Assembly: GCA_030789695.1 (NCBI GenBank) | Contig: CM061132.1 | Location: 153,804,817 to 153,868,816, forward strand | Length of the DNA stretch: 64,000 nucleotides | Reading direction: 5' to 3' | Source: Scilla litardierei | Lineage: Eukaryota; Streptophyta; Magnoliopsida; Asparagales; Asparagaceae | Shown: positions 44,487 through 55,403 of the stretch, one piece after another | Position numbering within the stretch: position 1 is the stretch's first letter | Layout of the letters: every line of letters begins with the position of its first letter | Made by a program: the position numbers and the translations under genes | Notes under the pieces: model-generated | The model's input: only the letters and a program-made list of their open reading frames with translations | Told to the model about the DNA's origin: nothing | Database searches by the model: none

Positions 44487-46041
44487 CCTCATTGCGATTG
44501 TGTACGAAATAGTACGAGTAGTGTTCATGTGTTTGTGGGTAGGTGAGTCCTAAGGTGGGTAGAGTCCAGCCTTAGGATGGGACCAGATATCAGAAGTTTA
44601 TGGTATAGAACCCTGGGGTTCAGAGTCGCATGCTGATTCAATGTGAATGTATATATGTATTTATATGTTTAGGTATGTGTACATATACATCTATAGTTCT
44701 ATAAGTGTTGAATATGGCTTGTCAAGTATATTGAGATGAAATACTCATGTGCATATGACTATGATATATGTACGAATAATTATATGTCTTTGAGATTGAA
44801 TTTGAGGTATATGTGATAATACGTAGCTAACTTATGAGTAATGTGTGAAATTGAGTTATATATTTGACTGGGATGCTGGTAGTGTAAAGATGTACTATGT
44901 TGTGGCTATATACTGTATGTGATGTATGCACATGTAGAGTGTGCAGATGCATGTGTGGATCTTTGAGTTCCACCAATGTATGTGTGGATATGTTTTAAGA
45001 GTATTAGTGTCATGTGTTGATATATGTGATGAGTATATGATACATGAATGGCTGTAAGTTTGTATGCTTACACCTGTGTATGGACGAATATATTTTTGTA
45101 TTATTATCTATGTGTATTGATATTGATATAGTAGACCTTGTGTGATGACACATTTGTGAATGTTGGATGGATACTTGTGTATATTGAAATGTGTGACGAT
45201 GCACATGTGTATGTATGTAAGTATGTAAGTATGTATGAATATTAGAGTACACCTAATTGTATAAGCATTATTATGCTAGTAAGAGTGTGTATATTGGATG
45301 TTATGTCTATAACGGTATGTGTAGCTACGTACTACATGCTAGTATAGTTTGCGTAGCTTGACTGTATGGTTGTGTATGGGTGTCTAATGTAGAATATGTG
45401 TATGGGTGTGCGTGCCCATACATGGGAATGTTTGTGCATGGTTGCATGGATCCTAGTAGGTATATATGCTTGTCTTTGTGCATATTTACTTTTCGTATAA
45501 TAGTCTTGTGTGTATGTGTGTACGTGTATTTGGCTATGTGTAGGCTTAGAAATCTATATATGGTACTGATATGTATACCTCTGTGTGTACATAATGAGTA
45601 TGTGCATATAATCGGGTATGGAGTATCTATGTGGGGTATTGGTTTGTGCGTATATGCGAATATGTATTATGGTTGTATGGATTTCTATTATATGTGTCAT
45701 AGTGGAGTGTAGGGATGTGAAAGTGTATATGTAGTGTGCAGTAGGAGCATATTTAGTTGTGTGTCTATGCATGGATATAGACTTATATGTAAATATATAT
45801 ATGCATGTAGAATATAACTTGTTTATACTTGAATGCATCGTGATATACATGAAAGCATACTATGACATGTTATGTGTATGAGTGCCTAATGTATTGTGAT
45901 ATAGATATGATGTGATGTCATATGCATATAAGTATGAGTAGTGATCTGTATACGTATAATGATACATAAAGAGATCCAATTATGGTGTGTGCTGTATCTG
46001 TTAGTGTGTATACATGTGTTTAGATGTTTATGTGAAGGACG
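44487..46041 (+). other. Interior of element C, left part
   Basis: Non-coding. Dominated from 44640 by T/A/G-rich alternating purine-pyrimidine words (TATGTGTATAT, GTATGTAAGTATG), an extended degenerate microsatellite. It stops at the target duplication ACTAT (46042-46046) of the B array. Confidence 0.75.
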
Positions 46042-46437
46042 ACTATTGTCACGCCCCGCTTCCCAAATTGGACGGAAGCGAAACGTGACGAGGCCCGCTT
46101 AGGCCAGAGCTGAGAAGCTCGACCCAATAAGCGTCTGTAGAGGTACCATTTTAAAAGATTTTCAGGTTCTTGCATTTTTAAAGTTCGAAACAACAAAAGT
46201 ACAGAAAAGAAATTTGCATTCATTAAATTAGAGATATGATATCCAACAAGTACAAAGTCTAAAAAGAAGCCTAAGCGTGGCAACAAACTATCTAAAGGAA
46301 ACTGAAAGTAGTAACCTCTGAAGGTGGCGACTAAAAAGACCTCAAGGTCTGGTCCTCGTCAGGCACGTGCTCTGGGTCGACGTCCTCGGCTCCACGTACT
46401 CCAGCGAGTCTGCTTCGTCCACGATCTCTGGCTGATC

Positions 46438-46509
46438 ACCTGACGTACAGCACCCAAGAAAAAGGAACTGTACGTCAGGTAAAGTCTACAAGAAGGGTTA
46501 GACTTTACT
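46438..46509 (-). repeat. Two perfect inverted repeats near the LTR end
   Basis: ACCTGACGTACAG (46438-46450) pairs with CTGTACGTCAGGT (46468-46480), a 13-bp stem containing TGACGT. It is directly followed by AAAGTCTA…TAGACTTT (about 46481-46508), an 8-bp stem. Same in the copies 6338 and 12676 bp to the right. Confidence 0.85.
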
Positions 46510-46533
46510 GCAAGTGCACCGAACTCTAAACAA

Positions 46534-46612
46534 CGGTTTACTGGTTGATTAGCATGCTGAGGTTCTTTTACACAACGATTTACTGGTTGATTAACATGCT
46601 GAGGTTATAACA
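46534..46612 (-). repeat. Two-unit tandem repeat in the B LTR
   Basis: AACGGTTTACTGGTTGATTA and AACGATTTACTGGTTGATTA, each followed by CATGCTGAGGTT. The spacing is about 41 bp. Confidence 0.85.
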
Positions 46613-46856
46613 GAGTACACGACAGGAAGTAACGCAGCAGGAAGTAAAACAGGACAAGTAGTAGTCGTAGCGTGTGCTACCAACTACGGGACTAGCCTAC
46701 AGGTGTCAAGACAAGACGTGACGTGACGGAAACAAGGCAGGACAAGACAAGTGAGACACGAAAGGGTTCACGCCTTACGGTTCGAGGGGGATCAGACCCT
46801 CTTGCCGTGCGCACGCTCAACCCAACCCCAAACCCCAAGACAAGACAAGACAAGAT

Positions 46857-47090
46857 ATCCGTACAAGGGATCACTCGCTCTAGCTTGGCGAGTGCCCTAT
46901 TGCCCGCAGGCTGAGAATCCGTACAAGGGATCACTCTCTCTAGCTTGGAGAGTGCCCTATTGCCCTCGGGCTGTGTATCCGTACAAGGGATCACTCTCTC
47001 AACTTGGAGAGTGCCCTATTGCCCGCAGGCTGTGAGTCTGTACAAGGGATCACTCGGCGAGTGCCCTATTGCCCAGCGGGCTGTGCAAGA
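46857..47090 (-). repeat. 60-bp tandem repeat with covarying hairpins in the B LTR
   Basis: Four units start with ATCCGTACAAGGG or TCTGTACAAGGG, at 46857, 46917, 46977 and 47036. Each holds a stem: unit 1 CACTCGC/GCGAGTG, unit 2 CACTCTC/GAGAGTG, unit 3 CACTCTC/GAGAGTG with a loop one base shorter, unit 4 CACTCG/CGAGTG with the loop collapsed to one base. One pair changes G-C to T-A on both sides, preserving pairing. Confidence 0.9.
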
Positions 47091-47186
47091 CGGGACGTGA
47101 CGTGACAAGACGGGAAGGGTTATTCTAGGGTGTCCACACACACGCACACACATGATAGCCCTACAGCATGAAAAAGTTGTTGTTGT

Positions 47187-47218
47187 CAGGCTCAGACTTC
47201 GTCGTCAAGTCTGAGCCG
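47187..47218 (-). repeat. 11-bp hairpin in the B LTR
   Basis: GGCTCAGACTT and AAGTCTGAGCC flank CGTCGTC. In LTR 2 the final C of this stem is A (53555), which removes one pair. Confidence 0.85.
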
Positions 47219-47986
47219 TCAAGAGTCGTCCCGGACGCTATCATTTCACGTCCGGTTCTATTTGTTCACAGTTAACAGTTCTAACCAACTAAGGCCTAAG
47301 CACGGCCAAAAGTGCAAGTGGATACACTTGCCTGCGATGGCGAGTGTGTCGTCCGTCCGGGGCGTCTCGTCCAGTCGTCGCGTCCGCGGTAGTCCGTCTG
47401 TAACAGTCACGGCGACGGTGTCAGGTCGCGAATTCGTCAAATCCTATTAGGTTTCGTTTCTAGGTTTTCGGGACTATCCTATTCGTCAAAAGTCACTTTT
47501 TGATGTATCAACCTAATCGACGATCTATCCTATGTGCACAGTCAAATTTGTCCGTTCGTCGATTTTCTATGTTCGTACAACGTTTTACAGGAGCTGAAAA
47601 TTAAATTTAGTTCAAGTTGACGGTTTTTAGTTTAGGGTTCAGTCAGCTATTGTGGGGGTTTCTACGAGTTTCGGGGAACCAACCTGAACCGGAGTTTGCT
47701 GTCGATTGGATGTCGGGTCTGATCGGAGGACTCCTCGGCTTCAGATCTGGTCCTCGCACGATTCTCCAAAAGTCCAAACTTGCGACGAAGGCCTACGACG
47801 TGTCGCAACGTCGTAGACGGCAAATCCGCGAAGTAGCACGTCCAAGCGGGGCCCACAGCAGTGCTAGGGGTCCAAGGGGGCCCACAACACCTCAGGAGCA
47901 CTTGGGGGGCCCACCACAGAAGTTGGTGTGGAAGAAACAGTGTTGCGACGAAGTTCGGTCGGTCGGGCTTGGTCGGTGCGGTGGTT

Positions 47987-48256
47987 CCTCTCGGTCAGAC
48001 CGAGAGGGGCTCTCGGTCGTGCAAGTGCAGCGCAGGCGGAGGCGGGGGCTTGGGCGGTGCGAGGGATTCCCTCGGTCAGACCGAGGGATCCCGTCGGTCG
48101 GGCGCTGTGGGGGTGCGGGCATGCAACGCTTGGGCGATGCGGAGCGGCCTCTCGGTCGCTGCGGGCGAACCGACCGGTCAGGCGCTAGCGGGTGCGGAGC
48201 GGATGCGGAGCGGTGGCAACGAAGCGGGTGCGGGCTGTTCTCTCGGTCAGACCGAG
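47987..48256 (-). repeat. Repeated CTCGGTC-A-GACCGAG palindromes in the B LTR
   Basis: 47987-48007: CCTCTCGGTC/GACCGAGAGG. 48068-48088: TCCCTCGGTC/GACCGAGGGA. 48242-48256: CTCGGTC/GACCGAG. Between the first two, two outer pairs change on both arms (T-A to C-G and C-G to T-A). The segment is very GC-rich; long open frames through it on either strand are compositional. Confidence 0.85.
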
Positions 48257-48470
48257 CGACGGCCTCGGTCGGAGCGGGGCGACAGCGGGGGGCGATGCAG
48301 CGGAGCGATGCAGCGGCGATGCGGAGCGGAGCGCCGGTCGTGCAAGGGGATTTGCGGGGGAGAGCTCCGGTCGTGCACGTTGCGATCGTCGCAACGTTGC
48401 GACGAACGTCGGGAAGGGGTTTTTGACAGCTAGGGTTTGTGTGGCTGCGAAAATAACCTAGCCTAGGGTT

Positions 48471-48480
48471 TATTTAAATA
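48471..48480 (-). promoter_or_regulatory. Probable TATA box of the B LTR
   Basis: TATTTAAATA, followed on the - strand by AACCCTAGGCTAGG. An AT box followed by AACCCTAG is common in plant promoters and transcription starts. It divides the LTR into U3 (48481-49065) and a long R-U5 leader of about 2.4 kb. The copies are at 54809-54818 and 61147-61156. Confidence 0.6.
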
Positions 48481-49065
48481 GAAAAGAGTTAGGATTAGGG
48501 TTTGGGTTAAGAAAAACGTAATCAAAATAATTAAAATAATTAATATAATTTAAAATTGCTCTCCTTTCCCTCACGCAAGATGGGTGCGGCCAAAAATTCT
48601 GAAACTTTGTCAGAAAATTATTTAATAAGTTATTACAATATAGTAATTTTATTGTAATTAAAACTTTTATAAAAATAGGTTTTAAAATTATTTAAAACTT
48701 TCAAAAAAATGGAAAATAGGTCAAATTAAATCCAAAAATTATAAAATAATTTTGGGGTATTCTAGATGACTAAAGAAAGATAGTGGAGAAGACGGATCTA
48801 AATTTCAATGTCGAGAGACGAAACTAAAATTCGTAACGTCTCGCATCAAAACAGAAAGTCGCGACGTCACGTCAATTAAGATAGCGTCGCTGAAGAACGA
48901 CTCGAGATATATCGTCCCCATGTTATTCCACAATCTAATACTTTCAGAGACGATCACGACGACATATCACACAAAAACGTTCAAAAACAAATAAAGTCTA
49001 AAATAAACACGTGCACGATCAAAAGCACGTGCACGAAGAAGGTACGATTGAAACAGGCCGTTACA

Positions 49066-52000
49066 TTCTACCCACCTTAGAAATGATTCCGCCCTCGGAA
49101 TCACTCACACTAGTAATAATATTACTCATATAACCTTATACCCGCAACTCTCATACCTACTCGTAAAGATTTCTAATCCTGTAACTTCGAACAACATTCC
49201 TCAATAATACCCCATAATCCATCTTTTCACTGGGCAAAGCCACGACTAAACTCACGTCCTAATACTATATTTCCATCACTACCGTTCCAATTTCCAACTC
49301 CAAGTTCTCATAGAAATAATAACATCTTCTGATATCGTACCACTCCACTAAGCATCATCATCGCTCATTAATATCTTTTGAATTTCTAAATCTTTTCCCA
49401 TCGTTAATAAATCTCCAAAAATGAGATTCTAGTCATCCACCAATCCAAGACAAAAACATTTGTCTATCCTGTAATTCCTTCACCAATCAGTAATCGTCGT
49501 GTCTTCAATACATTCTCGTCATATTTCCCCATAAATTATCCACCAAATAATTTTGATCTATCAGAAGTACATCACATCCTACTCACTATAACTAATCCCA
49601 ACCAATGTTAAGTCCGAATATCTAAACATCCATTAATCTCAACACGTCGTGTTATCCTCAAAGTCTTCTCACGTCAATTCATCAATCAGTCTCAATGCTA
49701 ATATAAGCTCTTCTCAATCTCATGATCACCCTAACTCATACTATTCTCGGCAGTTACTCCTATCTACTACCCGTCTAAGCCTCAAGTCTGATAAGTCATC
49801 ATCTCCTCGCATTTAATCTCATTCAAACAGAATTCTCCATTGAGTCCATCACACTTCGGTTTTATAAATAAGTCTGAGACAGTTCATTCTTTTCATCCAA
49901 AAAAAAATATTCTAATCCGTCATCCTTGTGTTCCCAAAATCAATTAATCATTGCCATAATAAAACTCATCTCACTCCAAGCCTACCTGCAAACAAAAATC
50001 CTATAACGATAATAGCCAGCCCCAATTAATATAACAACCATAAACACGAAAATTTTGTTTAAGGGAGAAAGAAGAGAATAGAAAGAGAGATTTAAGGCCA
50101 AAGAAATATTTTAAAACATTTGGGGAAAAACGTGTGGTGTTGCGGTAATGGATGAGGGATGTTAAGTGATTTGTGATCTTGTGAGCTAGTTTTAAAACTT
50201 TAAAGATTTGGTTTTTAAAAAAAACAAAGTTTTGATATGATTCACATACAACCAAGATAAACCATTCATTAAAATTAAAACTAAGTCTAAGGATCTGCCT
50301 GCGATGACACCATTCATATAAGTATGAATACCGTCATTTAGACAACTCCCATCATACCATGGTTAACACTGAGTACACATTCAAGACACAGGAGACAAAC
50401 ATCAGGATCCTAAAGATGACACACTCATACAGGTCTACACACTCTACCTATACTCAAGCACTGCAACGACATCACCTACCAGAGGGCCTACTCCTAAACT
50501 GGAGATAGCATGGATAACTACAAGGTCTAATGTCTAGATAAAAGAAGGAAAGAAAAATAAATCAAAAGCGGAACGAAATAAGATCGGAAGGATAGAGGTC
50601 AAATAAGGCAAGATAAGGAGGTAGTTGGTTGGGTGTAAAACGATTGTTTTGCAAATGAAAAAAAATAAGTTTACACAAAGGTTTTGAAATGTGGTCACGA
50701 GAAACATAGAACAGATATAATAATAATAAAATAATTGAAGTTCCCCCTAGTTTAGGAAAAATATTTTAAAAAGTATGCACGGTAAGTGATTTAGAAATAG
50801 ATCTTGTAGCCCAGAAAAATATAAATTGAATTATCAAATTGTTAACACGGTTTTTAAAAATGAAAATATGAAAGATACCGATTTGAAATAATTTCCAAAT
50901 AGTAACTTGAAAATTGACGTCCAAGGAGATTTCAAAATCTAAGAAGGAACTTTTAATCGAAAAGCAATAAATTTTAAATATTTATAATAAAGGGTTTTCA
51001 AGGAAGTTAAACCGAGCGAAGAATTTAATAATGGGTTTCGAAAACAAGGAATAAAGGAAATAAAAGTGGGATGAGGTAGCGATTGTTTTGTAAACGAAAA
51101 AAAATAAATTTAAACAAAGGTTCTTGAAGTATGAGCACGATGAACATATAGATGTTTATATGTAATAAATTTAAAATCCCCCTTTGTTTTAGAAAAATAT
51201 TCTAAAGTACGTACGTAAATGGTTAAAATAATTTCGTAGGTATAAAAAATGATATATTGAAGTCCCGAAATAATAACAAAGTTTTAAAACTAAAATTCGA
51301 TGGATACTGATTCGAAAATAAGTACGAGGTCGTAACTTAAAACTTTTACGACCGAAAGGTTTCAAAATTTGCGAAAGAATTTTAACTCAACCGAAGGTAA
51401 GAAATTTTAAATAATTAATAAAAGTTTTCAAAGAAGTCAAATTGGGCGGAGAATTTAATAATGAATTTCGAAAATACTTTTAAAGGAAGCAGGTTTTGGG
51501 AAAAGGGGAAATTTTGAAAATAAATACAAGATAGTAGAAATATATTGTGTAGTTTATAAAAGTAATATATATATTTTGGAAACAAGGCAAATAATAACTG
51601 AATTTGAGGAATAATGATTTAAAACGAGTGCGAGATATTGACTTAAAATTTTTACGTCCAAGAAAGCTCCAAGTCAATTAAAAGTTTTAACTCGATCCAA
51701 AACAACAACTTTTAAATATATAATATAGGGGTTTTCAAAGAAATCAATCTGAAGCGAAAACTTAATAAGGAAAGTCGAAAATAATTTTAGAGAAGGTAGA
51801 ATTGGTCAAGGAAGGGATTCGAAGGATCGATGATGATCGTCAGGAAACGATCACGAGAATCGAGAGAAAGGAAAAAAATGATCGCATGAAGATTACGCGT
51901 AAGATATTAATCGTGAAGAGCTACGATGGGACTCTATGGTCGATAGCACAAAATTTGCAAGGATCAGAGGGATGCTAGAGGACAAGGGTTCTAATCATCG

Positions 52001-52384
52001 GGTCGTCTAAAGATTAAGATAACTCAGCTCTAAGACTTCCTAATGAGCTAGACTATAATCAGGATCTAAAGGGAAAGTTCCTAAGAGAATCGAGGTTACG
52101 TTCTGCTGGGCCCGAAGTCAATGGAGCTGGGCGAGCGACTAACTAAAAGAAGGACTCTAGATATCTAATACGATCAGAATCAAATGGGGATGCTAAAATA
52201 GTCTAGGACGAGGACGACTAAATCTTAACCAAGACATCCGACTATCAACCTGGGACGTCTACCTAAGTCTTCCTACTATCTAAGACTGGGAAACTAATTC
52301 AGACTTGTACGTGGATATCAAATGAATGCGGTACTTTTATTGTTCCGAACTTTTGCAAGACCTGCATGGGCCACCACTAAAACC
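49066..52384 (-). other. Interior 1 of the B array
   Basis: 3319 bp without a protein-like frame. Its right end (52384-52362, - strand GGTTTTAGTGGTGGCCCATG) is the PBS-like block. Its left end holds a hairpin at 49085-49102 (GATTCCG-AGGG-CGGAATC on the - strand) and the polypurine tract TAAGGTGGGTAGAA. The middle is AT-rich and repeats phrases such as GATTGTTTTG..AACGAAAAAAAATAA. Confidence 0.85.
49085..49102 (-). promoter_or_regulatory. Hairpin upstream of the polypurine tract, element B
   Basis: GATTCCG-AGGG-CGGAATC on the element strand, a 7-bp stem with a 4-base loop, 19 nt before the LTR. A second copy is at 55423-55440. Confidence 0.7.
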
Positions 52385-55300
52385 TGTCACGCCCCGCTTC
52401 CCAAATTGGACGGAAGCGAAACGTGACGAGGCCCGCTTAGGCCAGAGCTGAGAAGCTCGACCCAATAAGCGTCTGTAGAGGTACCATTTTAAAAGATTTT
52501 CAGGTTCTTGCATTTTTAAAGTTCGAAACAACAAAAGTACAGAAAAGAAATTTGCATTCATTAAATTAGAGATATGATATCCAACAAGTACAAAGTCTAA
52601 AAAGAAGCCTAAGCGTGGCAACAAACTATCTAAAGGAAACTGAAAGTAGTAACCTCTGAAGGTGGCGACTAAAAAGACCTCAAGGTCTGGTCCTCGTCAG
52701 GCACGTGCTCTGGGTCGACGTCCTCGGCTCCACGTACTCCAGCGAGTCTGCTTCGTCCACGATCTCTGGCTGATCACCTGACGTACAGCACCCAAGAAAA
52801 AGGAACTGTACGTCAGGTAAAGTCTACAAGAAGGGTTAGACTTTACTGCAAGTGCACCGAACTCTAAACAACGGTTTACTGGTTGATTAGCATGCTGAGG
52901 TTCTTTTACACAACGATTTACTGGTTGATTAACATGCTGAGGTTATAACAGAGTACACGACAGGAAGTAACGCAGCAGGAAGTAAAACGGGACAAGTAGT
53001 AGTCGTAGCGTGTGCTACCAACTACGGGACTAGCCTACAGGTGTCAAGACAAGACGTGACGTGACGGAAACAAGGCAGGACAAGACAAGTGAGACACGAA
53101 AGGGTTCACGCCTTACGGTTCGAGGGGGATCAGACCCTCTTGCCGTGCGCACGCTCAACCCAACCCCAAACCCCAAGACAAGACAAGACAAGATATCCGT
53201 ACAAGGGATCACTCGCTCTAGCTTGGCGAGTGCCCTATTGCCCGCAGGCTGAGAATCCGTACAAGGGATCACTCTCTCTAGCTTGGAGAGTGCCCTATTG
53301 CCCTCGGGCTGTGTATCCGTACAAGGGATCACTCTCTCAACTTGGAGAGTGCCCTATTGCCCGCAGGCTGTGAGTCTGTACAAGGGATCACTCGGCGAGT
53401 GCCCTATTGCCCAGCGGGCTGTGCAAGACGGGACGTGACGTGACAAGACGGGAAGGGTTATTCTAGGGTGTCCACACACACGCACACACATGATAGCCCT
53501 ACAGCATGAAAAAGTTGTTGTTGTCAGGCTCAGACTTCGTCGTCAAGTCTGAGCAGTCAAGAGTCGTCCCGGACGCTATCATTTCACGTCCGGTTCTATT
53601 TGTTCACAGTTAACAGTTCTAACCAACTAAGGCCTAAGCACGGCCAAAAGTGCAAGTGGATACACTTGCCTGCGATGGCGAGTGTGTCGTCCGTCCGGGG
53701 CGTCTCGTCCAGTCGTCGCGTCCGCGGTAGTCCGTCTGTAACAGTCACGGCGACGGTGTCAGGTCGCGAATTCGTCAAATCCTATTAGGTTTCGTTTCTA
53801 GGTTTTCGGGACTATCCTATTCGTCAAAAGTCACTTTTTGATGTATCAACCTAATCGACGATCTATCCTATGTGCACAGTCAAATTTGTCCGTTCGTCGA
53901 TTTTCTATGTTCGTACAACGTTTTACAGGAGCTGAAAATTAAATTTAGTTCAAGTTGACGGTTTTTAGTTTAGGGTTCAGTCAGCTATTGTGGGGGTTTC
54001 TACGAGTTTCGGGGAACCAACCTGAACCGGAGTTTGCTGTCGATTGGATGTCGGGTCTGATCGGAGGACTCCTCGGCTTCAGATCTGGTCCTCGCACGAT
54101 TCTCCAAAAGTCCAAACTTGCGACGAAGGCCTACGACGTGTCGCAACGTCGTAGACGGCAAATCCGCGAAGTAGCACGTCCAAGCGGGGCCCACAGCAGT
54201 GCTAGGGGTCCAAGGGGGCCCACAACACCTCAGGAGCACTTGGGGGGCCCACCACAGAAGTTGGTGTGGAAGAAACAGTGTTGCGACGAAGTTCGGTCGG
54301 TCGGGCTTGGTCGGTGCGGTGGTTCCTCTCGGTCAGACCGAGAGGGGCTCTCGGTCGTGCAAGTGCAGCGCAGGCGGAGGCGGGGGCTTGGGCGGTGCGA
54401 GGGATTCCCTCGGTCAGACCGAGGGATCCCGTCGGTCGGGCGCTGTGGGGGTGCGGGCATGCAGCGCTTGGGCGATGCGGAGCGGCCTCTCGGTCGCTGC
54501 GGGCGAACCGACCGGTCAGGCGCTAGCGGGTGCGGAGCGGATGCGGAGCGGTGGCAACGAAGCGGGTGCGGGCTGTTCTCTCGGTCAGACCGAGCGACGG
54601 CCTCGGTCGGAGCGGGGCGACAGCGGGGGGCGATGCAGCGGAGCGATGCAGCGGCGATGCGGAGCGGAGCGCCGGTCGTGCAAGGGGATTTGCGGGGGAG
54701 AGCTCCGGTCGTGCACGTTGCGATCGTCGCAACGTTGCGACGAACGTCGGGAAGGGGTTTTTGACGGCTAGGGTTTGTGTGGCTGCGAAAATAACCTAGC
54801 CTAGGGTTTATTTAAATAGAAAAGAGTTAGGATTAGGGTTTGGGTTAAGAAAAACGTAATCAAAATAATTAAAATAATTAATATAATTTAAAATTGCTCT
54901 CCTTTCCCTCACGCAAGATGGGTGCGGCCAAAAATTCTGAAACTTTGTCAGAAAATTATTTAATACGTTATTACAATATAGTAATTTTATTGTAATTAAA
55001 ACTTTTATAAAAATAGGTTTTAAAATTATTTAAAACTTTCAAAAAAATGGAAAATAGGTCAAATTAAATCCAAAAATTATAAAATAATTTTGGGGTATTC
55101 TAGATGACTAAAGAAAGATAGTGGAGAAGACGGATCTAAATTTCAATGTCGAGAGACGAAACTAAAATTCGTAACGTCTCGCATCAAAACAGAAAGTCGC
55201 GACGTCACGTCAATTAAGATAGCGTCGCTGAAGAACGACTCGAGATATATCGTCCCCATGTTATTCCACAATCTAATACTTTCAGAGACGATCACGACGA

Positions 55301-55403
55301 CATATCACACAAAAACGTTCAAAAACAAATAAAGTCTAAAATAAACACGTGCACGATCAAAAGCACGTGCACGAAGAAGGTACGATTGAAACAGGCCGTT
55401 ACA
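52385..55403 (-). repeat. LTR 2 (middle) of the B array
   Basis: 3019 bp. It agrees with LTR 3 at 52989, 54464, 54766 and 54966, agrees with LTR 1 at 53565, 54974 and 55380, and has one private base at 53555. Confidence 0.95.

Larger units (their letters stand above)
46047..49065 (-). repeat. LTR 1 of the B array (3' LTR on the element strand)
   Basis: 3019 bp. On the - strand it has a TATA-like box at 48480-48471, then a GC-rich, hairpin-rich leader region down to 46047. It is the most distinct copy: private bases at 46651, 48126, 48428 and 48628. Confidence 0.95.

Noticed and set aside
45010..45850. His/Tyr/Thr-rich frames (80-110 codons) in the interior of element C
   Set aside because: They translate alternating TATGTG microsatellite-like DNA on both strands.
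46857..47090. 60-bp direct repeats as a CRISPR array
   Set aside because: Units are contiguous without unique spacers, the host is a plant, and the array is part of an LTR.
47617..48433. Long open frames (269 and 190 codons, also at +6338 and +12676) in the GC-rich part of the B LTR
   Set aside because: They lie antisense in an LTR leader, several frames are open at once, composition is Arg/Gly/Ser from CGG repeats, and no domain is visible. Three copies exist only because the LTR is repeated.
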